A DNA stretch of 17,281 bases from Chrysochromulina parva (taxonomy: Eukaryota > Haptophyta > Prymnesiales > Chrysochromulinaceae), in assembly GCA_002887195.1 (NCBI GenBank), contig PJAB01001100.1, forward strand, positions 1-17,281, read 5' to 3'. Below are positions 8,316-16,574 of this stretch, piece after piece. The notes under the pieces were generated by a model that worked only from the letters and a program-made list of their open reading frames with translations, had not been told where the DNA came from and searched no databases. Made by a program: the position numbers and the translations under genes. The first letter of the stretch is position 1. Each line of letters starts with the position of its first letter.

Positions 8316-8482
8316 GCAATTGATCCACGCTCACTGATGCATGCAACTCACAACCCCCAACGGTCTTTGCCTTTTTGGGTCGTGAAAACTATAGGCTATT
8401 TTTCCTCTTTCTGGTATCATACGAAGCAAGCCCTGTCGCACAAACGTCGCACACTCGCCCTGGCCACCCGGCACTCGGCGCC

Positions 8483-11400
8483 ATGGCAAAACATGCCACC
8501 TGCCTGTACAGCGATATCGAAAGCCACGAGTACTCCCGACATCCAGAGCCACCAGCAGTCCAGCGAACCAATGGTCGGGAGGCCATCAAAGCCCTCGACC
8601 TGCGTGTGCAGAGTCGTCAGAGTGTGATGCACCTTACATGCACGTGCGTCGTTCTCCTACCTGCTACGCTGCTTGGATGGGCGGCTGTCGCCGTGCCAGT
8701 GATCATGCCAGTAATGGCAACGAAGGGTGTGCAAATCGCCATGTCGAGCGTGCTCGCGTCGCTGGTCACACTGGCCACCAGCGTGCACTTCTTCTTGGCG
8801 TGGCTGCAGCTGCGCACGCGCACGAGTGATCCGGGTCGGATGGCCTTGGGCGTCGCCGAGTCCACCCTTGTGGATGTGGGCGCGAGGCTTTCGCTAGCAC
8901 GGGTCGCACAGATCTCTCGCTGGGCTAAACGGGCACGCGGTAACGCGCGCGGCAAGTTGACTTGCGTGTCTAGCAGCACGAGCGCGGGTGGCGAGGCGTT
9001 CGCAGAGCAGGACGATCAACATATCTGGGACACGATGAGCCACGGCTCCTGGCGATCGAGCGATGAGCGCCACGACGCTGCGAAAGAGCTGGCGCTCATC
9101 AACAGTTTGACAAGGGCGCGTATGAATCACATCAGCTCCATCCATGGGTCGCAGTTACAGGCACTCATCCAGGGCGATGCCGCCCGTGACGCCGCCCGTG
9201 ACGCTGCCCGCAACGACGCCTGGACCGCCCTCCCGCCGGTGCGCGCCGAGATCTCAAGGATCAGCTCGCGGGCCAGCAGCCGAGATATTAGCCGAGATAC
9301 TAGCCGCGCCAACAGTGGCGCCGCGACGCCGACCGGAGCCTTCCTCGGCTTGATGCCGGTGCTTCCTGGACGACTAGGCGGTCGGGCTGCCTCGGGCACC
9401 TCGACTCCGACCGGCTTTCAAGTGCGGGCTGCCTCGGGCACCGCGACTCCGACTGGCTTTCAAGTGCGGGCTGCCTCGGGCACCGCGACTCCGACCGGCT
9501 TTCAAGTGCGGGCTGCCTCGGGTACCGCGACTCCGACCGGCTTTCAAGTGCGGGCTGCCTCGGGCACCGCGACTCCGACTGGCTTTCAAGCTCTGCTGGC
9601 GTGCCCTACGGTCAGAGAAACTGATGATCAGTCTTCGTCAGTCTCATTAGGCGGTGTCGTGGGCGTCGGCAGTGGCCCGAGGCGGCTGGGTGGACTTGGG
9701 GCAGAGAGGAAAGCGGCGGCGGTGCGTTGGAAAGCGGCGGAGGAGATGAGGGCTGAGGCGGTGCGTTGGAAAGCAGCGGAGGAGATGAGGGCTGAGGAGG
9801 CCAATGCGGCGGAGTTGGCGGCGGAGGAGAGGGCGGTGGTGGAGCTGGAGGCGGCGGAGAGGGCGGTGGCGGAGATGGAGGCAGAGGACTTGGAGGCGGC
9901 GGTGGCCTTCGAGGAGACGGTCCTTCGGTCGTCGCCGCTTCCTTTGGTCGAGGAGCAGGAGGAGCACTCACCTGTGCAGCAGCAGTGGCGGCTACCTGCA
10001 GTAGATGAGGAGAGCGCGGCCGAAGCGGAGCGAGTGCTCCTCGCCAACCTGCGCGCTTCGTATTCGGCCAAAGCGGTGGAGGCGGCCGCAGGGGAGAGGG
10101 CGGCAGCCGAGAGGGCGGCGGCGGAGAAGCCACGCACCGTCATGGGCGCTTTGGGCCTTCCCGATCTACCCAAATTCGGTCAAGGTCGGGAGCGCGAGCT
10201 GGCCGAGCAGGCGGCGAAGAAGGCAGGAGCCGAGGCGGCGGCCAAGGCGGCGGCTGAGGCTGAAGCTACGGGGCCTACGATGAGACCCCGTGCTGAGGCG
10301 GCCGTTCCGCTGCCGACACCTCTCAAACCGGCCGCTGTCCACAGCAGTGTTCTACCCGTGCTGCCGGAGGCAACGGAGGAGGCGGCCGCGGCGGCGGCAG
10401 CGGCGGCGGCCGCGGCGACGGTTGAGACCCTTGTCAAGACATACGGATTTGAGCGCCCGAGGGCCATGATAGCGGTTTCCAGACTGGACGACGAAACGGA
10501 CGTTGAGCTCGCGGTCAACGGGCTTCTCGACAGCGGTGAGGACCCTCGACTAAAGGTGGAGAGGGCGGCGAGGACTGCGGCGGAGGAGAAGGTGAGAGAG
10601 GTCTCGCCGCGGCGACAGAGGGCGGCGGCGGAGAGGGTGGCGGCGGAGAGGGCGGCGGCGGAGAGGGCGGCGGCGGAGGAGAGGGCGGCAGACGAGAGGG
10701 CCTTGGCACAGCTCTTGTTGGCGGAGCAGGACCTGCTGGCAGCGTACAGGGCTGACCGCGTGAAACAACCTGAGCGCGCCAATGAGGCGAGAGCCAAGCT
10801 TGCTACGGTGCAGGCCACTCTTGAGTTGATGCCCTCTGAATGTTGCCTTGATCGCGTCTGGTGGCTTCTGACTGCCTCTGATCGCGTCCGATGGGGTCTC
10901 TTGTTGCATCAGATGGCTAGCTGATTACTACAATCTGATGGCCTCTGATGTGGTCTTTGGTTGCCTTTCTCACATTCCCTCAACATAGGTGCGGGCGGCT
11001 CTCAAGCACAAGGAGTACAGGAAGGGGCTGCAGGCGCTGGAGAGGGCGGCAGCTGCCACGCAAGGAGATGTGCATGTGAATGACTCAACGTGGGCGTTCC
11101 GGCTGCCAGCAGCTCCACGTCCTGTGCACATTGCATCCGACTCGGCGGCAGAGATTGAGGGAGCGAAGGCAAAGGTGGCGGCGGAGATGGCGGCGGCGGA
11201 GATGGCGGCGGCGGAGATGGCGGCGGCGGAGATGGCGGCGGCGGAGATGGCGGCGGCGGAGATGGCGGCGGCGGAGATGGCGGGGGAGGTCACGCCGCGG
11301 CGGCGGAGGGCGGCGGAGGAGAATGCGGCGGCGGCGAAGAGAGCGGCGGCAGAGAGGGCGGGGGCAGTGGCTGCGGCAGCGGCGGCGGCAGAAGCGGCAG

Positions 11401-11882
11401 CGGCAGCGGCAGCATCAGTGGCGGAGTCATCAGATCCTCGACTGGCGGCGCTCATGGCCAAGGTGGCGGCGGAAGCGGCATGGGATGTCAGATTGAAGGG
11501 CACGACGCGCGCCGATGCAGCTCGAGTGCTGGCAGATCAAGGAGGTCACGTGGGCAGGGCGTTTCACGAATTACGACTGGACCCAGCAGCTCGAGCTCGT
11601 GTTCGATCATCTCTGTATGGGGGGGAAAGGACCTCGATGGCAGAGAGGGAGGCAGCTCGTAAGGCAGCGTCCGAGAGCGAGGCAGCAGGAAGTGTGGTGA
11701 TAAATTCGGCGGCAGAGGAGGCGGCGGCGGAGCAGGCGGGTGCAGCAAAGGCGACAGGGGCGGTGCAGGCAACAGCACCGAAGGGATCTGTGAATGCAGC
11801 ACGGTCTGTGAAGGCAGCATCACCGAAGGGGTCACGTCTCATCTCATTTATGCGCAAGGCGGACGCATCCACCTTCGTGTGA
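8483..11882 (+). CDS. Two-transmembrane, coiled-coil, UBA-domain protein
   Basis: Exons are 8483-10807 and 10989-11882, giving 1072 residues. The open frame extends upstream only to a TTG. ATG 8483 sits in a good context (GCCATGG). Two hydrophobic spans, ~50-75 and ~83-108, form a hairpin anchor. A Ser/Arg-rich region follows, then five copies of a 14-residue repeat (RAASGTATPTGFQV, residues ~301-370). Next come Glu/Ala/Arg-rich helices such as VRWKAAEEMRAE, likely coiled coil. Residues 646-687 (TVETLVKTYGFERPRAMIAV..VELAVNGLLDSGED) match a UBA domain (GF loop and AVNxLL helix), suggesting ubiquitin binding. More charged helices continue across the splice (KLATVRAALKHKEY). Exon 2 adds an AAAEM repeat and a weak second UBA-like helix (ADAARVLADQGGHVGRAFHEL). 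I cannot name the family. A membrane-anchored ubiquitin-binding adaptor is an inference. Confidence 0.72.
9383..9592 (+). repeat. 42-bp coding minisatellite, five copies
   Basis: Five head-to-tail 42-bp units at 9383, 9425, 9467, 9509 and 9551 differ by only a few bases, mostly silent. Each codes RAASGTATPTGFQV (first copy GTSTPT, last copy ends in QAL). The high identity points to recent expansion or ongoing homogenisation. The Ser/Thr-Pro content suggests a phosphorylatable or extended linker. Confidence 0.95.
10808..10988 (+). other. Intron of the UBA-protein gene, built of 10-bp repeats
   Basis: This is a 181-nt GT-AG intron, phase 0 (ACG before GTGCAGG; ACATAG before GTGCGGG). Splicing joins ..NEARAKLAT to VRAALKHKEY.., a continuous charged helix. 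Unspliced, the frame ends at a TAG/TGA near 10922. The interior is a run of ~10-bp units such as TGATGCCCTC, TGATCGCGTC (twice), TGACTGCCTC, TGATGGCCTC and TGATGTGGTC. The first 18 nt of the intron and of exon 2 match at 13 positions. A later in-frame GT could serve as donor, but it would keep repeat sequence in the protein. Confidence 0.75.
11175..11279 (+). repeat. Seven tandem 15-bp units coding AAAEM
   Basis: GCGGCGGCGGAGATG is repeated seven times without change except in the first unit, giving (AAAEM)n in the second exon of the UBA-protein gene. This would extend the helical region by seven near-identical five-residue steps. Confidence 0.9.
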
Positions 11883-12088
11883 TGAGCGAGCGTGCTTGCG
11901 TGGCCGCCGCTCTCCCTGGCCCGGATCTGCAGCCGAGCTGAACGGCCTGTGCAGCCGGGGAGAGGCGCGGGAGAGGCGCGGGACAGACCCACGGGACCGC
12001 CCGCGTCGCGCGTGTCACGATGCGTTAATTTCGTGAGAGCCAGCTCCCCACGCTTAACACCGCAACGTTGTATTAGTCTTCTTTTCAC

Positions 12089-12880
12089 CTAGTCGCCCGA
12101 GCCCAACCTGCGGTTCTCTTTCTTCTCCGCTGTGCGCCGCTTGTCGTCGCGCCGCTGCCGCTTGCCCTGCTCCGAGATGCCAGTGTACTGGCGGCGCACC
12201 TTGGGTGGCCGCCACGCATCGCTCACGAGGACCGCAAGCTTCTCGAGCGCATCCTGCCGGTTGGCACTCTGCGTGCGGTGGCGCTCCGACGTGACGAGAA
12301 CCGCGCCCGCGCTCGTGGCACTGCTGCCGCTCAAGAGACGTGCCTTGACGCCTCCGGCCCAAGGGCTCTGCTCGACGAAGAGTCGGGCCTCACATTTGGT
12401 GCTGAGCTTGTTGACGTTCTGGCCGCCAGCCCCGGAGGAGCGAGCATACGAGAGCGTCACGCAAGGCAGCTGCTCCAGCTCCTCGGCGGTTGGTGGTAGG
12501 CCGAGGACTTGCTCCACCTTGCTAGGCCGCATTGCTTCTGGCGCCTCCTCGCCCTGATGCACGTCTCGGCATGTGAGCGAGACCTTACCTTCCTCAACAG
12601 CCAAGACGCGCACGCTCACGCGATCACCGACGGCCACCATATTCGCCGCTAACTGCACGCGCCCTCCTGCCGGATCGAGTTGCGAGACGTGGATCAGTCC
12701 ATCTTTCCCAGAGCAGCCCTCCAGCGAGCAAAAGGCACCGTAAGGCATTACAGATTTGACCACGCCTTTGTATACGACGCCTGGGGTTGGAATCGCAGGT
12801 GCGGCGAGCATCAGTATCGTGCAAGCAGCGGATGTCAACCGACGAGGTATCGACGTCCAGTGCCTTGAGGGAGCTCGCAT
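12089..12880 (-). CDS. S1 RNA-binding domain fused to GGQ release-factor domain (ICT1/ArfB-type)
   Basis: The protein has 263 residues from ATG 12880 with no intron. Residues 1-34 are Arg/Ser-rich and then hydrophobic (RRLTSAACTILMLAAPAIPTPG), so an organelle-targeting leader is likely: mitochondrial, or a bipartite plastid one. Residues ~35-108 are an S1 fold (KGVVKSVMPYGAFCSLEG..DGLIHVSQLD..GDRVSVRVLAVEEGKVSLT). Residues ~136-225 are an RF-1 domain with SYARSSGAGGQNVNKLSTKCE. GGQ at 152-154 is the peptidyl-tRNA hydrolysis motif. The codon-recognition domains of ordinary release factors are absent. The basic tail (KVRRQYTG..KRQRRDDKRRTAEKKENRR) resembles the ArfB/ICT1 tail that enters the mRNA channel of stalled ribosomes. 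Organellar ribosome rescue is therefore the likely role. The added S1 domain is unusual for this family as I know it. It lies on the same strand as, and 229 bases downstream of, the methyltransferase gene. Confidence 0.88.
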   Translation of the reverse strand: MRAPSRHWTSIPRRLTSAACTILMLAAPAIPTPGVVYKGVVKSVMPYGAFCSLEGCSGKDGLIHVSQLDPAGGRVQLAANMVAVGDRVSVRVLAVEEGKVSLTCRDVHQGEEAPEAMRPSKVEQVLGLPPTAEELEQLPCVTLSYARSSGAGGQNVNKLSTKCEARLFVEQSPWAGGVKARLLSGSSATSAGAVLVTSERHRTQSANRQDALEKLAVLVSDAWRPPKVRRQYTGISEQGKRQRRDDKRRTAEKKENRRLGSGD

Positions 12881-13109
12881 GATCGCCGCGCCGCCGGGTC
12901 AATTGCGTTCGTAATCGTCGGGAGACCACACGACGAGTGCGACGGACACGTCCCAATCCACGATCCGCAATTCGAATAGGAAGCGCCGTAGAAAGCGGGC
13001 AAGGGTGTGTGTCGTGGACCCGGGAATAGAGTATAGGATCCTTTTCCTTCCGTTTTCCATGCCGGATGCGTCATTCTAAGTCTCGAGCCACATCGCCGAG
13101 GCTGCAGGC

Positions 13110-14411
13110 TCAGAGCAAAGACGCCGGCGCCTCTGGCGCTTGCGCCTCCGTGTACCCCGGCTCGCTCACCACTTCGTAAGCCCAGTCCAGACGCGCCTTC
13201 TTGAGCGGTGCGTCCACCTCCCACCACGAAGGGGTTCCAGGCCGGTTGAAGCGCAACCGCAGCAGCCCACCAGCGAGCTCGCGTTTGCTCGGTGCCGCCG
13301 GTGCCGCCAGCGCCCCCACCCGAATGCCGAGCGACGAACGCCTCGCCGTCGATTTGGTTGGCGTGGGCGCGCCCTCGACGGGTCGCTTGCGCTGGTAGAC
13401 GAGCTCCGCCGGCGGCTCCGTCGGTACTGCGATGCGCAGGACCCTGACCTTGGTCTTAGCATACCCTCGTGTCATCGGAGAGTCGATCACCTCCACCTCC
13501 AACCCCTCCTTGACAAGGAAGGTCTGCAGGGTGCGTAGCTCGTCCGGCCGTCGCTCGCTCGCGGTGAGGACGGCGGGGGCGCGCAGAGCGCGCAACGCCT
13601 CGACCAGCGCCGGCCACGCCTCGCGATTGTACGTTAAGTCCGCCCCAATGACGAGGTCCCACTGCTTGCTCGCCGCTTCGGGCGGAAGAGACTCCCCCCA
13701 CGTGAGGAGGCTTGTGTGGAACCGCGCGCTGTTCAAGTCGCCGAGGTTGGCGCGCGCATTCGCCTCTGCTAACTCGAGCACCGCAGGATCGCGATCCGTC
13801 GCGAGCACCTGATGAGGGAGACAATGAGAGGCCATCGGAGGTCATCAGAGGCCGTCAGAGGCCAGGGACACGACGCGTATAGCGAGTACCTCGCCTGCCC
13901 CGAGCGATGCGGCCGTGATCGCGCCGAGACCGGTGCCAGTGCCGAGCTCAATCACACGCTTGCCCGCGAGTGCAGCGCGCCCCAGCTCCTGCTCCAAGTA
14001 GCGCTGCAGGACGATGCCGCCGCCCCACACCGATGAGCCGGTGCTCGTCTCCCACATGCTGCCACGCCCCATCGTCTGCCGGATGAGCAACGGCCGACCG
14101 CCGGCCTCGCGCCAAAAGAGACGATTCGGAAGCAGCAGGCAGTCGTTCATATCAAGATCGTCGTTGAACTCCGGATATATCCCTTCCGTGCACGAAGATG
14201 ACACCGCCTTCAGCGGCTCGTACAACGGCCGGCCGATTCGCACGAGGCCCACCAATGCAGGTGGCGCCTCGTCCAGATCCAGCAGCGTCTCGAGCTGGTC
14301 GGCCGTGCTGCCGTACACACCAAAGATAGGATCGACGAGGCGCACGCCGCCAAAAAGCAGAGCGGCTGCCGCCGCTGCGAACGCGGCTGGTATCTTCTCG
14401 CCAACCTTCAT
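13110..14411 (-). CDS. METTL21-like SAM-dependent protein (lysine) methyltransferase
   Basis: Exons are 14411-13890 and 13808-13110, giving 406 residues. ATG 14411 is the first ATG in a frame that opens at a TTG. The N-terminus has an Ala-rich hydrophobic stretch (residues 8-22), a possible signal or transit segment. Residues 125-131 (GSSVWGG) and 152-162 (RVIELGTGTGL) are the entry and motif I of METTL21-type seven-beta-strand methyltransferases. Exon 2 supplies the acidic SAM-binding loop (VLATDRDP) and QWDLVIGADLTYNREAWPALVEALR, which carries the family's D-x-x-Y motif. It ends in a strand (RVLRI). A further ~95-residue C-terminal tail has a Trp-Trp patch (PSWWEVD) that I do not recognise. 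The substrate is likely a protein lysine but unproven. The intron falls just after motif I, so both exons are needed. It is divergent from the PPR-methyltransferase gene. Confidence 0.85.
13809..13889 (-). other. Intron of the METTL21-like gene, 10-bp repeats
   Basis: This is an 81-nt GT-AG intron, phase 0: GGCGAG before GTACTCGCT, and CTCATCAG before GTGCTCGCG. Splicing gives GAGEVLATDRDP, completing the SAM site. Retention hits TGA within the block. On the gene strand the interior reads as 10-bp units TGGCCTCTGA, CGGCCTCTGA, TGACCTCCGA and TGGCCTCTCA. The first ten nt of the intron and of exon 2 match at eight positions and code the same Val-Leu-Ala. Confidence 0.88.
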
Positions 14412-14544
14412 TGACAAGTGTGTGAAATAATATCAATGGCTGTGAAAACAACTAAAACGATTCCGAATTCCTCTTACAACAGCGTGAAGCACTTCCTTTG
14501 CCGCGTTCCTGGTGTTTTGTTGCAATTGAACGTGTGAAGCAAAC
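14412..14544. promoter_or_regulatory. Short divergent promoter region
   Basis: Only 133 bases separate the two methyltransferase-type genes, which point away from each other. The DNA is locally AT-rich. GTGTGAA occurs at 14420-14426 and 14531-14537, near each end. No TATA box is clear. The layout suggests a shared bidirectional promoter, inferred from spacing alone. Confidence 0.5.
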
Positions 14545-16574
14545 ATGCTCTCGCTCCTTTCGGGCACCTTGCAGCCGGCCGCTTTGTGCTCTCCTCTGCC
14601 ATCGTATTTGCGAAACGTCGATGCCATCAAGGCGTGCGGTCGGGATGCCACAGCAGCACTTGCGTTGCTCGCAGAGCTGCGCTCCTCCTCGAGTGCTGAC
14701 GTGTACACCTACGCCACGGCAGTTTCCGTGTGTGGTAAAGGAGATCGATGGCAGGAGGCGATCGGCCTACTGGACAGCATGGAAGCTGATGGCCTTGCCC
14801 CCGACCGAGCTTGCTTCAATGCAGCCTTGGCAGCAGCCGCTCGCTCCAGACGGCCCGCCGAAGCGCGTGCGCTCCTCAAACGGATGGTGGACCGCGGTTT
14901 GGTGCCTGCTGCGTCGAGCTATGTAGCCGTGGCACGTGCCGCCATGCACGCCAATGAGTTTCACGCGGCGCTTGCGACGATTGAGGAGCTGCGACAATCT
15001 GCCCAACCTCTCGTGTTTCCGGCGTTGCAAGTCGAGCTCGTTGCAAATGAGGGCTTGCTCACGCAGACCGACGCCGACGACGGGCCGTCGTCTGCGGCAC
15101 GTCATCAGCGCATCGCGGAGCTCGTCTCTGAATCGCTCAGGCTGCACCAGGCAACGCCACTGAAAAAGGCCGATGCCACCTGGCTCTGGCGCCTCTATGC
15201 TCGCACCACGCTGCGTGCCATCCGAACGCGCGTCGCGACGGGTACCGGACTGTCGAGCAGCTGGCGGCGCGCGGTGGACCTCGAGGCGACCTCGCGGCTG
15301 CTCGCAGCTCTCTCGGCGTCGGCGAGCAGCGGCGAGATGCCCCGGTTTGACGAAGCAGGCGCGCTCGCAGGCTACACGACGTTCCACCTGATCAACCGCG
15401 CAGGAAAGGTCGCGGACTTACTACGAGTCGCCGCTTCGTCAAAGCGGCGACTCTCCGCGGACTTACTACGAGTGGCCGCTTCGTCAAAGCGGCGACTCTC
15501 CGCGGACAGCCCGTCACCGAGCACCGCGCCGAGCGCCGTTGCGAGCGCCGTTGCGCCGGATCACGGGTGCTCTGGAGCGTCGTTCCGAGCACCGGGCAGC
15601 TTGGCGCCTTCGGTGGCCGTGAGCCTCGGGGGAGGGCCCGCGTACGACTTCGCCGCTCTCGCCATGCTGCGGGCTTATGAGGGTATGGAGGCGGGCACAG
15701 GCGAGGGCGAGCCTATCCAATAACCTCGTGATGGCCTCTTGATGACCTCCTGATGACCACTTGATGACCTCTTGATGGCCTCCCATCAGGCGACGTCGAG
15801 CCTCTCCAAGTGCATGTGCTTGACTTTGAGCTTGGGTGGCAGGCTGATGCGGAGGCTGTGAGTGAGGCGACGTGCACAGTGCTCAGCACGACGCTCCGCG
15901 GCGGTGGTGGCGGTGGCGGCGGCGGCGGCGGCCTGTCAGGCCGTCTGGGAAACGGGGTAGCACACCAGATGCTCTTTGGCAAATGCGACTTGACGCAGCC
16001 CCTCGAGGCGGTGAGCAACGCGGCCGTGCGCAGCGCGCTGCCCGACGCACGGCTCTTCATCTGTTCGTACGTCATCTGCGAGAATGCGCAGCGCTTGCGG
16101 GCGACAGGCTACATATTCTTTGCCGACCTGATGGCGGCGGCGGCGCCGGGTACGGTGCTTGCAGTCACTGAGACGACCCATCGCCAGTTCCCAGAGCTGA
16201 TCGAAGCGGCGCAGCGGGGTGTGGTGGCGGGCGGCGGAGCGTGCGTCTTGGAGACCTCGCTACCTTCCCTAAAAGGCAAGGGCGGCAGCCAGTGCCTCCT
16301 CTATAAGCGAGCACTTGGCGATGCTCCAGGTGGCGGCGACGACACAGAGCTAGAGACGAGCGCCGTGCCGAGCGCATCAGCAGAGGCCATCCGACGTAAT
16401 CAGCAGAGCGCCGTACCGAGCGCTCTGCAGAGCCACGGCCTGTGCGACCTGACGTTGGACCCGCGGTCTGACCAGGAGAAGCTACTCGAGCGCTTCTCAG
16501 CCCAAGACGAGGCGCATAGGAGGAGTAGGCGAGTCCACGTGGCGCAGAACCGGCCGTCCAGGGGCGCGTACTGA
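14545..16574 (+). CDS. PPR-repeat protein fused to a Rossmann methyltransferase-like domain
   Basis: Exons are 14545-15700 and 15790-16574, giving 646 residues (640 if the alternative donor at 15683 is used). Residues ~22-155 hold about four pentatricopeptide repeats. The clearest are DVYTYATAVSVCGKGDRWQE.. (53-87) and RACFNAALAAAARSRRPAEA.. (88-122), each 35 residues, the fold that reads single-stranded RNA in organelles. A helical middle contains a 15-residue duplication. Residues 359-372 (VSLGGGPAYDF..) look like SAM motif I. VHVLDFELGW (393-402) supplies the acidic loop. GKCDLTQPLEA, LFICSYVICENAQRLR and FADLMAAAAPGTVLAVTETTHR follow as later strands. A poly-Gly loop interrupts the domain. 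Because motif I and the acidic residue lie on different exons, the join is needed for a complete domain. The C-terminal ~90 residues are low complexity. An organellar RNA-modifying role is inferred. Confidence 0.75.
15412..15501 (+). repeat. 45-bp tandem duplication carrying a perfect hairpin
   Basis: Two 45-bp copies (15412-15456, 15457-15501) differ by one base and code ADLLRVAASSKRRLS twice. Each contains an inverted repeat. In copy 1 the arms GAGTCGCCGCTT (15425-15436) and AAGCGGCGACTC (15442-15453) form a perfect 12-bp stem with a 5-base loop. Copy 2 has one mismatch in the left arm. The duplication is in frame within the linker of the PPR-methyltransferase gene. Confidence 0.92.
15701..15789 (+). 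other. Intron of the PPR-methyltransferase gene, probable GC-AG, 11-bp repeats
   Basis: The intron is 89 nt, phase 1. The preferred donor is GC (CACAG before GCGAGGGC) and the acceptor is CATCAG before GCGACGTC. A GT donor at 15683 (GAGG before GTATGG) also keeps the frame and is canonical. Retention meets TAA at 15721. The interior has five 11-bp units: TGATGGCCTCT, TGATGACCTCC, TGATGACCACT, TGATGACCTCT and TGATGGCCTCC. Bases 15700-15720 and 15789-15809 are duplicates matching at 18 of 21 positions, which favours the GC donor. Confidence 0.8.
16358..16423 (-). repeat. Reverse-oriented copy of the intron repeat inside an exon, between duplicated exon sequence
   Basis: An 18-base segment (GAGCGCCGTGCCGAGCGC) at 16358-16375 recurs at 16406-16423 with one mismatch. 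Between the copies, the minus strand reads TGATTACGTC, GGATGGCCTC, TGCTGATGCG, a match to the 10-bp intron unit in the antisense direction. Copies are 48 nt apart, so the frame is kept and 16 residues are added (SAVPSA..NQQSAVPSA). No usable GT/GC donor and AG acceptor pair keeps the frame at sensible length, so it is probably translated. Confidence 0.6.

Noticed and set aside
15409..15509. The 45-bp duplication as a possible intron (GT at 15409, AG at 15509)
   Set aside because: Removing the 101 bases would break the frame before the methyltransferase motif I, whereas keeping it leaves the frame intact.
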